This document shows positions 6,483 through 14,852 of a DNA stretch of 33,402 bases, one piece after another. Each line of letters begins with the position of its first letter. Within the stretch, counting starts at the first letter, position 1. The notes under the pieces are model-generated. The model was not told where the DNA came from. It did no database searches and worked only from the letters and a program-made list of their open reading frames with translations. The stretch is from positions 1 through 33,402 of the forward strand of contig JAJZPI010000023.1 in assembly GCA_021811275.1 (NCBI GenBank), written 5' to 3'. This DNA comes from Deltaproteobacteria bacterium. GTDB taxonomy: Bacteria > Desulfobacterota > Desulfarculia > Desulfarculales > Desulfarculaceae. Both the position numbers and the translations under genes were made by a program.

Positions 6483-8278
6483 TGGACCCTCTGCCCCCCC
6501 CGCCTCAAGCCGGCCCGGCATCCGTCCAAGCCCTGGAGGACGAGATCGCCCTCTTGCAAAGGGTGGCGCGCCGCCAGTGCGCCGCGGTGGTGATCGACGA
6601 CATGCAGAGCATGCGCCTGCTGATGGCCCGGACCTTGAAGGCCGCGGGTTTCACGCGGGTGCTGCGCGCCGCCGACGGCGAGGCCGGCCTGGAGATGATG
6701 GAGCGCCACTCCTGCGACCTGGCCCTGGTGGATTGGAACATGCCCCGTCTGGACGGCATGGCCCTGCTGGGCCGGGTGCGCGAGCACCCCCGCCTGGCCC
6801 CCATGGTATTTCTGTTGGTCACCGCCGAGAATCTCGACGCCCGGGTCATGCGGGCCGCCGAGGAGAGCCAGGACGCCTTCTTGAGCAAGCCGGTCAGCGC
6901 CGAGAATCTCGCCCGCCGCCTGGGGCTGGTCCTGACCCGGCGCCTGACCAGCGCCCGGGCCGCCTTGCGGGAAGCCCTGGGCCGACCCGAGCGCGCCGCC
7001 GAGGAGTTCCTGGTGGCCATGGCCAACCAGCCCCGCCTGCTCTGGCCGCTCATGGGGTTGGGCGAACTGATGGCCCGCCAAGGGCGCCTGGCCGAGGCGG
7101 AGCGCTGCTTCGAACGGGCCCTGGCCCTCGAACCCCGGGCCCTGGGCGCACTGCTGGGAAAGGCCCGCCTGCGCGAATCCCAAGGCCAGATCGATCAGGC
7201 CAGGCTAATCTACGCCGAGGCCGTGGCCGCCGGCCCGCTCTTCTTCCGCGCCCGCGACGCCCTGGCCGACTCCCTGGTCCGGGCGGGACGGCCCGAGGAG
7301 GCCCTGGAGGAACTCGAGCAGGCCCTGGTCATGGGCGGGGGCGAAAACGCCGACCGCCAGGAGCGGGTGGGAGCCCTGGCCTATGATCTGGGGCGCTACG
7401 GGCGCGCCCAGGAGGCCCTGGCCAAGGCCCTGGAGCTGAAACCCCAGCGCCACGCCGCGGCCAACAATCTGCTCCTGGCCAGCGCCCTGCTGGCCCAGAG
7501 CGAGCAGGATCCGGCCAAGCTTGAGGAGGCCCTGCCCTGTCTGGAACGGGCCGCCCAGGCCGCCGCCCAAGGCGGGGACCACCGGGGCCTGGCCGACGCC
7601 CTGCTGCTGGCCGCCGCCACCCACTTGCGCCGGGACGACCAGGAGGGGGCCCGTCTGGTCTTCACCCGCCTGGGCCAGGACCAGACCTGGCCCGGCGGCC
7701 AGCGGCCCTTCGCCCCGGCCCGCCTGGAACGCGAACTCCTGGCCGTCTGCCTGGCCGCCGGTTGCGAAACCGAGGCCAAAAGGCGTCTGGCCGTCAGCCT
7801 GACCCTGGCCCCAGGCGATGCCGAGAACATCGAAGCCCTGCGCCGGCTCTGCGCCGAGGCCGGCCGGCCGGAACTATTCGGCGAGGTGCGGGACCAACGG
7901 GAGGCCTGGCTACGCGCCGAGGTCGAGGCCTGCTCCCGCCTGGGGCTGGCCTTGGTCCTGGAGGGCCGCTTCGATCAGGCCCGCGCGCAATACCAGCGCG
8001 GCCTGGAGCTGGACCCTGATTCCGGACGCCTGCGCTACAACCTGGCCAAGCTACACCTGCGCCAGGGCCAGGAGCGGGAAGCCCTGCCCAGCCTGGCCGC
8101 CGCCGCCGAGCTGGCGCTGGCGGCCCGCGATTGGGAGCTGCTGGCCCAGACCGCCGGCCTCCTGGCCGAACTTGGTCACGTTCCCCAGGCTCGTGCGCTT
8201 CTGGACCAGGCCCGGGCCTGGGCCCCGGACGAGGTGCTCTTGGCCAAGGCCCGCGAGGCCCTGCCCCCCGAAGATTAG
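6482..8278 (+). CDS. Response regulator with receiver domain and TPR repeats
   Basis: This 598-residue protein has an N-terminal CheY-like receiver (about residues 33-155) with acidic pair IDD (39-40), phosphoacceptor Asp84 in LVDWNMP, Thr in LVTAE and Lys in LSKPV, so the phosphorylation site is complete. The remaining ~440 residues are Ala/Leu-rich helical hairpins of TPR type; examples are AEAERCFERALALEPRALGA, then AQEALAKALELKPQRHAAAN and ARAQYQRGLELDPDSGRLRY. No DNA-binding or enzymatic output domain is present, so the output is probably protein-protein interaction. It is coupled to the preceding GAF kinase, its likely phosphodonor. Confidence 0.88.
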   Translation: MDPLPPPPQAGPASVQALEDEIALLQRVARRQCAAVVIDDMQSMRLLMARTLKAAGFTRVLRAADGEAGLEMMERHSCDLALVDWNMPRLDGMALLGRVREHPRLAPMVFLLVTAENLDARVMRAAEESQDAFLSKPVSAENLARRLGLVLTRRLTSARAALREALGRPERAAEEFLVAMANQPRLLWPLMGLGELMARQGRLAEAERCFERALALEPRALGALLGKARLRESQGQIDQARLIYAEAVAAGPLFFRARDALADSLVRAGRPEEALEELEQALVMGGGENADRQERVGALAYDLGRYGRAQEALAKALELKPQRHAAANNLLLASALLAQSEQDPAKLEEALPCLERAAQAAAQGGDHRGLADALLLAAATHLRRDDQEGARLVFTRLGQDQTWPGGQRPFAPARLERELLAVCLAAGCETEAKRRLAVSLTLAPGDAENIEALRRLCAEAGRPELFGEVRDQREAWLRAEVEACSRLGLALVLEGRFDQARAQYQRGLELDPDSGRLRYNLAKLHLRQGQEREALPSLAAAAELALAARDWELLAQTAGLLAELGHVPQARALLDQARAWAPDEVLLAKAREALPPED

Positions 8279-8297
8279 CCGGGCCGGCCGGGCGCTA

Positions 8298-8325
8298 TTG
8301 CCATAATCCGAGCCCCGGTGATAAA
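8298..8325 (+). promoter_or_regulatory. Putative promoter of the fructose-bisphosphatase gene
   Basis: TTGCCA (8298-8303, five of six matches to the -35 consensus) and GATAAA (8320-8325, four of six to -10) are 16 bases apart, in the 100-bp gap between the response regulator and fbp. The transcript would start near 8332, leaving a ~50-base leader. Confidence 0.4.
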
Positions 8326-8379
8326 ACATAGGCAGCACTTGCCCACCAGCGGCCCCTAGTGGCCGAGGGAGGTCATCAT

Positions 8380-9441
8380 ATGTCGGGCGATCAGCACAAG
8401 GAGTCAGCCATGGCCTCGGAAATCGGCGTTACCGTCACCCAGCACCTGCTCAGCCAGCAGGCCCAGCATGGAGGGGCCACCGGCGCCTTCACCCGCCTGC
8501 TCAACGAGTTGATCCTCTCGGCCAAGATCATCAGCCGCGAGGTCAACAAGGCCGGCCTGGTCGAGATTCTGGGCTTCACCGGCGAACGCAACGTGCAGGG
8601 CGAGCGGGTGCGCAAGCTAGACGAGTTCGCCCACGACATGATCGTGCGCCGCATGGAGCAGAGCCGTCAGCTTTGCGTCATGGGCTCGGAGGAGGACGCC
8701 GACCCCATCGAGATGCCGCCCCACGCCGAGAAGGGCGAGTACGTCCTGCTCTTCGACCCCCTGGACGGCTCCTCGAACATCGACGCCAACGTCAGCATCG
8801 GCACCATCTTCAGTATCCTGCGCAAACAGAGCCAGGGTGTCGACTACCAGATGGGCGATCTGTTGCAGCCGGGTTTCAAGCAGGTGGCCGCCGGCTACTT
8901 CCTCTACGGCTCCTCCACCATGATGGTCTACACCACCGGCAACGGGGTCAGCGGTTTCACTCTGGACCCCAGCGTGGGCGAGTTCCTGCTCAGCCACCCC
9001 CAGATCGAGATACCCTCCTCGGGCAAGATATTCTCGGCCAACGTGGGCTATTGGGATTACTGGAACGAGGACACCCGAGCCTACCTTGACTACCTGCGCA
9101 AGCCCGGCCCCAAGAAGCCGGTCTACTCCTGCCGCTACATTGGCTCGTTGGTGGCCGACTTCCACCGCACCCTGCTCTACGGCGGCGTATTCCTCTACCC
9201 CGCCGACAGCAAGGACCCCAGGAAGCCTCACGGCAAGCTGCGCCTGCTCTACGAGTGCAGCCCCCTGGCCTTCGTGGTGGAGCAGGCCGGCGGCGCGGCC
9301 AGCACCGGCAAGGAGCGCATCATGGAGGTCTCGCCCCAAGAGCTGCACCAGCGGGTGCCGATCATCATCGGCAGCCCCGAGGAGGTGGCCCTGGCCGAGG
9401 AATTCTTCGCCGGCCGCCGCCCGCGTGCCGAGGGGGCCTGA
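8380..9441 (+). CDS. fbp: Fructose-1,6-bisphosphatase, class I
   Basis: This enzyme hydrolyses fructose 1,6-bisphosphate to fructose 6-phosphate in gluconeogenesis, using divalent metal. Class I landmarks are the metal-binding DPLDGSSNIDANVSIGT, NVQGE near the N-terminus, the substrate-side YIGSLVADFHRTLLYGG and the C-terminal KLRLLYECSPLAFVVEQAGG. The ATG at 8380 has GGGAGGT seven bases upstream. ATG 8410, with AAGGAG six bases upstream, is a serious alternative and would give 343 instead of 353 residues, matching the usual family start (xxIGVTVTQHLL) better. It appears to be its own transcription unit. Confidence 0.96.
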   Translation: MSGDQHKESAMASEIGVTVTQHLLSQQAQHGGATGAFTRLLNELILSAKIISREVNKAGLVEILGFTGERNVQGERVRKLDEFAHDMIVRRMEQSRQLCVMGSEEDADPIEMPPHAEKGEYVLLFDPLDGSSNIDANVSIGTIFSILRKQSQGVDYQMGDLLQPGFKQVAAGYFLYGSSTMMVYTTGNGVSGFTLDPSVGEFLLSHPQIEIPSSGKIFSANVGYWDYWNEDTRAYLDYLRKPGPKKPVYSCRYIGSLVADFHRTLLYGGVFLYPADSKDPRKPHGKLRLLYECSPLAFVVEQAGGAASTGKERIMEVSPQELHQRVPIIIGSPEEVALAEEFFAGRRPRAEGA

Positions 9442-9533
9442 GCGGGCCGGGTGAGATAGTCGCCAGAACTGGCCTTGCCCGCTCCCGTTGAAGGGCCACA
9501 TCGTGAGAATCATAAGGCAGGGGCGGGGTTCAT

Positions 9534-9592
9534 CCTCGCCCCCTCCAATTCGCCCCCTCTCCCCCTCCCAAGGGGAGAGGACCGGGGTGAGG
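9534..9592 (+). repeat. REP-like palindromic element between fbp and tsaD
   Basis: Two nested stems are visible. The outer pairs CCTCGCCCC (9534-9542) with GGGGTGAGG (9584-9592), allowing one G-U pair. The inner pairs CCTCTCCCC (9556-9564) with GGGGAGAGG (9572-9580). The CTCCCC...GGGGAGAGG...CGGGGTGAGGG layout resembles short palindromic elements dispersed in intergenic spaces of many Proteobacteria. It ends ~41 bases before the tsaD ATG and is followed by TTCTTTCT, so it might also end fbp transcripts. Confidence 0.6.
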
Positions 9593-9633
9593 GGTTCTTT
9601 CTCCGGCCTCTCGCCCGCGCACCCGAACCACGG

Positions 9634-10686
9634 ATGAACCAGACCTTGAGCAATACCTCGCCCGACCCCGGCGCCCTGGTGCTGGGCATAGAGAGCAGCT
9701 GCGACGAAACCGCCGCCGCCGTGGTGGCCGAGGGCCGCCGTCTGCTCTCCTCCGTGGTGGCCAGCCAGGTCAAGGACCACGCGCCCTTCGGCGGGGTGGT
9801 GCCCGAACTGGCCAGCCGCCGCCACCTGGCCAACGCCGTGCCGGTCGTCCGCGCCGCCCTGGCCGAGGCGGAGGTCGCCCTGGCCGATCTGACCGGCCTG
9901 GCCGTCACCCAGGGGCCGGGTCTCATCGGCGCGCTCCTGGTCGGCCTCAATCTGGCCAAGGGCCTGGCTTGGTCCTTGAACCTGCCCATCGTGGGAGTCA
10001 GCCACCTGGAAGGTCACCTGGCCGCCCTGGGCCTGGGCGATGCCCCCCCTCCCTTCCCTCACCTGGCGCTACTGGTCAGCGGCGGCCACACCAGCATCTT
10101 CCTGGTGCGTGAGCCGGGCCGTCAGGAGGAGCTAGGCCAGACCGTGGACGACGCCGCCGGCGAGGCCTACGACAAGGTCGCCAAGCTCTACGGGCTGGGC
10201 TACCCCGGCGGCATCATCATCGACCGCCTGGCCGCCCGGGGCGACCCCAAGGCCATCCGCCTGCCGCGGCCCCGCCTGCACGACGGCACCCTGGACTTCT
10301 CCTTCGCCGGCCTGAAGACCGCCGTAGTCAACTTCCGCGAAAAGCACCGCGGCGAGCCCTACCGCATGGAGGACCTCTGCGCCGGCTTCCAGGAGGCGGT
10401 GGTGGAGGTGCTGGTCAAAAAGACCCTGGCCGCCGCCGAACGCCATGGCGTAGGCCACCTGGCCGTCACCGGCGGCGTGGCTTCCAACCGCCGCCTGCGC
10501 GAGCAGATGACCCGGGCCGCCGCCGAGGCCGGCCTGGGGCTAACCCTGCCGCCGCCCGAGCTTTGCACAGACAATGCCGCCATGATCGCCGCCGCCGGCT
10601 GCCATGGCCTGCGCGCCGGCCGCCGCCTGGCCCCGGAGGCCGACGCCGTCAGCCGCCTGCCCCGGGGCGGCGCCTTGCCCACATAG
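9634..10686 (+). CDS. tsaD: tRNA N6-adenosine threonylcarbamoyltransferase TsaD
   Basis: TsaD transfers threonylcarbamoyl to A37 of ANN-decoding tRNAs, with TsaB, TsaE and TsaC/Sua5. The 350-residue protein shows LGIESSCDETAAAVV at the start, the metal-binding SHLEGHLAA, the nucleotide-binding LLVSGGHTSIFLV, then DDAAGEAYDKVAKLYGLGYP and the C-terminal VTGGVASNRRLRE and ELCTDNAAMIA. The ATG at 9634 gives the usual short N-terminus; the open frame further upstream runs through the palindromic element and is not coding-like. The partner tsaB is in this window on the other strand, 8 kb away. Confidence 0.97.
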   Translation: MNQTLSNTSPDPGALVLGIESSCDETAAAVVAEGRRLLSSVVASQVKDHAPFGGVVPELASRRHLANAVPVVRAALAEAEVALADLTGLAVTQGPGLIGALLVGLNLAKGLAWSLNLPIVGVSHLEGHLAALGLGDAPPPFPHLALLVSGGHTSIFLVREPGRQEELGQTVDDAAGEAYDKVAKLYGLGYPGGIIIDRLAARGDPKAIRLPRPRLHDGTLDFSFAGLKTAVVNFREKHRGEPYRMEDLCAGFQEAVVEVLVKKTLAAAERHGVGHLAVTGGVASNRRLREQMTRAAAEAGLGLTLPPPELCTDNAAMIAAAGCHGLRAGRRLAPEADAVSRLPRGGALPT

Positions 10687-10761
10687 AGGAACCCTTCCCG
10701 GATGGTCGTCGGCGCCGGGCTTGGCCCGAAGGCATCATACCAATTGGCGTTAAAACGACTA

Positions 10762-10842
10762 GAGACCATCGCGCGGAGTTCCTGCGCCGTGCGATGGTCT
10801 CATACCAAATAAGCGATCATAGCCATCCATGGCTTTGATCGC
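10762..10842. repeat. Two tandem long hairpins at the convergent tsaD / CoA-transferase junction
   Basis: Hairpin 1: GAGACCATCGC (10762-10772) with GCGATGGTCTC (10791-10801), extended inward by a few more pairs. Hairpin 2: GCGATCA (10813-10819) plus AGCCAT (10821-10826) pair with ATGGCT (10829-10834) plus TGATCGC (10836-10842), with a single mismatch and a 2-base loop. The word TCATACCAA occurs on both sides of hairpin 1, at about 10736 and 10800. No T-tracts follow. They may be bidirectional terminators or a small palindromic mobile-type element. Confidence 0.6.
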
Positions 10843-10947
10843 CGATCGGCAGGGCAAAAGCGTGGTTCGACCCCACAAGGCAAGCTTTGGGGGGACCCCC
10901 GGTTTTCCCCTGCCTCGCGGGCGCTTGCGCGCCCAACCCTTCCCCGT

Positions 10948-12255
10948 TCACAGCAGTCGAAGGTTGTCCGCCTCCTTCAGCAGGTCGTCGCGGAACTTGG
11001 GATGGGCCAGCTCAATGACGGCCAGGGCCCGCTCGCGGGTGCTCTTGCCCTTCAGGCAGGCCGCCCCGTATTCGGTGACCAGCCAGTGGGCGGCGTTGCG
11101 GGTGGTGGTTACGATCGCGCCCTGCTCCAGCCTGGGCACGATGCGGCTGACCCCGCCGGCCTTGGCCGTGGCGTAGAAGGCGATGATGGCCTTGCCCCCG
11201 GGGGCGTCGAAGGCCCCGCGCACGAAATCCAGCTGCCCGCCGCTCCCGCTGAACTGGTGACCGGCCATGTACTCCGAGTTGCACTGGCCCAGCAGATCCA
11301 CCTCGATGGTGGCGTTGATGGCGATCATGTCCGCGTTACGGGCGATGACCCGGGGGTCGTTGGTGTGGTTCACCGGATGGCTGGCCATGCTGGGGTTGTC
11401 GTGGAGAAAGTCGTAGAGGGCTTGGTCGCCGATGGCGTTGGTGAAGACGTGACGACGGGGGTGCAGGGTCTTCTTGCGCCCGGTGATGACGCCCTTCTTT
11501 ATAAGCTCGGCCATGACCGGGCACATCAGCTCGCTGTGGACGCCCAGGTCCCGGTGGGCATCCAGGTAGGCTCCCACCGCCGCGGGAATCGCTCCGAAGC
11601 CCAACTGTATGGTGGCCCCGTCGGGCACCATCTCCGATACGGTCCGGCCGATGGCCGCCGCCTCGGGCTTGCTGTCTCCCGGAACCAGCTCCATGAGCGG
11701 CTCCTCATGCTCCACGATGGCGTCCACTTCCGATACGTGCAGCAGGGAGTCGCCAAAGATTCGGGGCATGCGGGGGTTCACCTCCACCACCAGGCGCTTG
11801 CAGCGCCGGGCTGCGGTGGAGATGTAATCGTTGACCAAGCCGAAGGTGAAGTGGCCGGAGTTGTCCATGGGCGAAACCGTGGTCACCACCAGGTCCACGT
11901 CCATATAGTCGGTGATGAGCCGCGGCACCTCATGGAAGTCGTTGGTCACGAAGTAGTTAAGGCCCAGGCCCACCAGGTTGCGGTCGCCGGCGCTGACGAA
12001 CCAGGAGTGGGGGACCACCCGGTCGCAGAGGTCCGGGGCCAGGATGGTGCGGGCGGCGTGGGCCATGGGCAACAGGGAATACACCTTCACCTCGCTCAAC
12101 CCACCCCCGCGCAGGCGTTCGGCCATGGCGGCCAGCAAGGCCGGAGGTTCGGCGGTGGCCATGCCATGAATCACGGTCTGGCCGCTGGCCAGGCTGGCCA
12201 TGGCCTCCTCCGGAGTGGTCAGCTTGCGCTTGTATTCGTCCAGATAGACGCTCAA
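10948..12255 (-). CDS. Acetyl-CoA hydrolase/transferase family protein (4-hydroxybutyrate CoA-transferase-like)
   Basis: The 435-residue class I CoA-transferase has an N-terminal half with SGQTVIHGMATAEPPALL and a C-terminal half holding the catalytic Glu in LGVHSELMCPVMAELIKKG, then GQCNSEYMAGHQFSGSGGQ and GGVSRIVPRL. Members move CoA between acyl groups (acetyl-CoA with 4-hydroxybutyrate, butyrate or succinate) or act as hydrolases; the exact acid is not readable here. Start is TTG: GGAGGG lies five to six bases upstream and the nearby ATG at 12260 is out of frame and closes after one codon. It is the last gene of the run behind the chemoreceptor. Confidence 0.9.
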   Translation of the reverse strand: MSVYLDEYKRKLTTPEEAMASLASGQTVIHGMATAEPPALLAAMAERLRGGGLSEVKVYSLLPMAHAARTILAPDLCDRVVPHSWFVSAGDRNLVGLGLNYFVTNDFHEVPRLITDYMDVDLVVTTVSPMDNSGHFTFGLVNDYISTAARRCKRLVVEVNPRMPRIFGDSLLHVSEVDAIVEHEEPLMELVPGDSKPEAAAIGRTVSEMVPDGATIQLGFGAIPAAVGAYLDAHRDLGVHSELMCPVMAELIKKGVITGRKKTLHPRRHVFTNAIGDQALYDFLHDNPSMASHPVNHTNDPRVIARNADMIAINATIEVDLLGQCNSEYMAGHQFSGSGGQLDFVRGAFDAPGGKAIIAFYATAKAGGVSRIVPRLEQGAIVTTTRNAAHWLVTEYGAACLKGKSTRERALAVIELAHPKFRDDLLKEADNLRLL

Positions 12256-12268
12256 AGCATCCCTCCGC

Positions 12269-13321
12269 TCAGGCCGCCGGCCGGCCGGGTAAACGGTTCA
12301 CCACTCCCCGCCCCAGCCAGATGAGGATGTCGCGGGCCGCGCCCAGGCGGTCCTCGTTGATCATGACCCAACGGACCCGGCTAGCCTCGGGCCCCGGCGG
12401 GGTCTGCACCAGGTATTTTCTCACTTGCAACGTGAACTCGCGCTTGACCCTCTCCCATTCGGGGTCGTGCCCGGCCAAGCGCCGGTCCAGCAGCGAAAAC
12501 AGCCGGCGCAGGGCCCGGAACTGGGTCAGGCGCTCGGCGGGCGGCAGGGCCTCCGGCGGCAGCCCGGTGCGGCGGAGCAGACGTATCTCCTCGGCGCTGA
12601 ACTGGCCGTCCAAGCCCGCCCGCCGGAAGTTATCAAACGCCACCCGGTCGCCGCATTCCTGCTGGGCCTCGCCGGCCGTGGTGGAGAGCTGGCCCCCGTG
12701 CACGCGAAACTTTATAAGCGGCTCATACAAGTTGGCGGCCAGGCCGTGCTCCATCACCCGCGACCAGAGGTCGTAGTCCTGGGCGTAGGTCATGGCCGGG
12801 TCGTAGGCCAGGCCGTGCTCCCGGAGAATCGCCCGGCGCGCCATGGCCGAGGCGTGGAAAAAGGCGTTCTGCATCAGCATCTTCAGGCGGATGGCTCGGT
12901 CGCCGCAAGGGTGGCGTCCGACGCCCGGCAAGGCCCTTCCCTCCCGGTCGATGCGGTGGGCCGCCGTGCCCAGGAGCGCCACTTCGGGCCTGGTCTTGAG
13001 AAAGGCGACCTGGCTGGCCAGGCGCTCGGGCAGGGAAAGGTCATCCACGTCCTGGCGGGCGATCAGCTCGCCTTGGGCCTGGGCCAGGCCCAGGTTGAGC
13101 GAACGGGTCAGGCCCAGGTTGGCCGGGTTGCGGATCAGGCGCAGACGCCGGTCGCGCTCCGCCCGCGCGGACAGCCGCTCCCAGGTGTCGTCGGTGGAGC
13201 CGTCGTCCACCACGATGAACTCCAGGTCGGCGAAGGTCTGGCCCAGAATGCAGTCCAGCGCCTGCTCCAGGTAGGCCCGGCCGTTGAGCACCGACATTAT
13301 GACGCTGACAAGGGGGGGCAT
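12269..13321 (-). CDS. Family 2 glycosyltransferase
   Basis: This 350-residue GT-A fold transferase begins PPLVSVIMSVLNGRAYLEQA, followed by FIVVDDGSTDDTWE and the metal-binding region ARQDVDDLSLPERL; the next motif YAQDYDLWSRVMEHG is the GT2 acceptor-side segment. It transfers a sugar from a nucleotide-sugar, probably to a surface glycan. The ATG at 13321 matches the usual GT2 start; an in-frame TTG at 13333 sits only one base after GGAG, too close to serve well. It lies between the NeuB-type synthase (24 bp) and the CoA-transferase (13 bp), so co-transcription is likely. The donor sugar and product are unknown. Confidence 0.9.
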   Translation of the reverse strand: MPPLVSVIMSVLNGRAYLEQALDCILGQTFADLEFIVVDDGSTDDTWERLSARAERDRRLRLIRNPANLGLTRSLNLGLAQAQGELIARQDVDDLSLPERLASQVAFLKTRPEVALLGTAAHRIDREGRALPGVGRHPCGDRAIRLKMLMQNAFFHASAMARRAILREHGLAYDPAMTYAQDYDLWSRVMEHGLAANLYEPLIKFRVHGGQLSTTAGEAQQECGDRVAFDNFRRAGLDGQFSAEEIRLLRRTGLPPEALPPAERLTQFRALRRLFSLLDRRLAGHDPEWERVKREFTLQVRKYLVQTPPGPEASRVRWVMINEDRLGAARDILIWLGRGVVNRLPGRPAA

Positions 13322-13345
13322 GCGCTCAGGCAAACTCCGGCGGCC

Positions 13346-14374
13346 TCACCGCTCCCACTCCACGTCCTCGGCGGTCAGCGGCCGGCCGGCGGGGATGTCG
13401 CGGGCGGCGCGGCGACCGATGATCTCGGTCAGGCGCGCCGGGGGCAGGCCGGTGCCCGGTTTCTTGATGCCCAGCCACTCGGGCTTGAAGACCTGGCCGG
13501 CCGCGATGGGCGCCAGGGAAACCACGCTCTTTTGAAAGACCAGTTTCATCTCCCCGTAGCGCTCGACGCGGTCTTTATCCACGGGGCTTTTGAGCATGGT
13601 TTCGACCGCGCGGATGCCCCGAACCAGTTCGGCGAACTCCCGCGGCTCCAGTGAGTGGGCGGCGTCGGAGCCGTACATCAGGCGGCTGAAGGCGAAGTGC
13701 TTCTCGATCACCGTGGCCCCCAGGGTCACGGCGGCGATCGAGGCGTGAGAGGTCAGGGTGTGGTCCGAGAGCCCCACGGGAAGGCCGTAGCGCCGGGCCA
13801 TCTCCAGCATCACGTTGAGGCCCACCTGTTCATAGGGGCACGGATACTCGCTGGTGCATTGCAGTATGGTCAGCTCGCTCCGGCCCTTGCCGATGGTTTC
13901 CACCGCCTGGTCCAGCTCGGCCCAGGAACTCATGCCCGAGGAGAGGATCACCGGCTTGCCCGTGGCGGCCACCGCAGTCAAAAGCGGCAGATTGGTCACT
14001 TCGCCGGAGGGAATCTTGTAGCGGGAGGCCCCGACCCGCTCCAGAAGGTCAACCGCCTCCAGGGAGAAGGGCGAGGATACGAACTCCACCCCCAGGTCCT
14101 CGCACTGGGCCTTCAGGCCCCGCCACTGCTCCAGGCTGAAGCCCGTGCGCTGGAAGTATTGGAAACGCGGCTCGCCCTTGAAGAAGGGCGGCATGGGGGC
14201 GTCGTACAGGGTCTCGGCCTCGGCGATATGAGTCTGGAACTTGACCACGTCGGCCCCGCACTGGGCGGCGGCGGCGATCAGCCTGCCGGCGTTGCCGTAG
14301 CTGCCGTCGTGCACCGAGCCCACCTCGGCCAGGATCAGAACCCCTTCCCTGGCGGTCATCTCCACCGCAGCCAT
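13346..14374 (-). CDS. NeuB-family sialic acid-type synthase with C-terminal SAF domain
   Basis: The 342-residue protein belongs to the N-acetylneuraminate/legionaminate/pseudaminate synthase family, which condenses phosphoenolpyruvate with an amino-hexose. Visible motifs are LAEVGSVHDGSYGNA, ADVVKFQTH, YKIPSGEVTNLPLL, ILSSGMSSWAEL, LQCTSEYPCPYEQVGL, GLSDHT and ATVIEKHF, then a SAF/antifreeze-like domain from about residue 280 (SVVSLAPIAAGQVF, GIKKPGTGLPP). No neuA (CMP transferase), neuC or other nonulosonate genes are nearby, so the actual sugar product is open. The stop of the preceding usp lies three bases before this ATG, suggesting coupled translation. Confidence 0.88.
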   Translation of the reverse strand: MAAVEMTAREGVLILAEVGSVHDGSYGNAGRLIAAAAQCGADVVKFQTHIAEAETLYDAPMPPFFKGEPRFQYFQRTGFSLEQWRGLKAQCEDLGVEFVSSPFSLEAVDLLERVGASRYKIPSGEVTNLPLLTAVAATGKPVILSSGMSSWAELDQAVETIGKGRSELTILQCTSEYPCPYEQVGLNVMLEMARRYGLPVGLSDHTLTSHASIAAVTLGATVIEKHFAFSRLMYGSDAAHSLEPREFAELVRGIRAVETMLKSPVDKDRVERYGEMKLVFQKSVVSLAPIAAGQVFKPEWLGIKKPGTGLPPARLTEIIGRRAARDIPAGRPLTAEDVEWER

Positions 14375-14377
14375 GGT

Positions 14378-14812
14378 CTAGCGCACCACCAGGCAACAGC
14401 AGCCGGCGCGGCGGGAGATCCGCTCGGCCACCGAGCCCAGGAGCACCAGGCCCACCCCGTGCAGCCCCTGGGAGCCCAGTACCACCAGATCGGCTCGCGC
14501 GCTTTTCAGGTGCTCCAATATCTCCTCGCTGGGATAGCCCCGCCTGAGGGCTATGCGGGTCTCCACGCCCATGGCGCGGCCCAGATAGCGCTCCTCCAGG
14601 TAGGCGCGCAGGCGGGTGACTATCTCCTGGTCGGCCAAGCGCTGGGCTTCGCGCACGGTCTGGCCGGGGATCAAGGGCGTGCCCGGGGCCACCACGTGCA
14701 GCAAAGTCAGGCGAGCGTTGTCCAAGCGGGCCTGTTCCAGAGCCGTCAAGAAAGCGCGCTCGGCGTGTTCCGAGAAGTCGCAGCAATAAACGATGTGCGT
14801 GAATGTTCCCAC
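14378..14812 (-). CDS. Universal stress protein (UspA family)
   Basis: This 144-residue protein has a classical Usp fold: HIVYCCDFSEHAERAF at the N-terminus, LTLLHVVAPGTPLI and the ATP-binding loop VLGSQGLHGVGLVLLGSVAE, which fits G-x2-G-x9-G(S/T). Unlike the Usp at 1.5 kb, this motif is intact, so nucleotide binding is likely. The start is GTG with AGGAG about six to seven bases upstream. It sits between the chemoreceptor and the NeuB-like gene in one run. Its link to either is not obvious. Confidence 0.9.
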   Translation of the reverse strand: MGTFTHIVYCCDFSEHAERAFLTALEQARLDNARLTLLHVVAPGTPLIPGQTVREAQRLADQEIVTRLRAYLEERYLGRAMGVETRIALRRGYPSEEILEHLKSARADLVVLGSQGLHGVGLVLLGSVAERISRRAGCCCLVVR

Positions 14813-14852
14813 AATCCGCTCCTGGTCCGGTTCGATCCGGGATGGATCGGCG

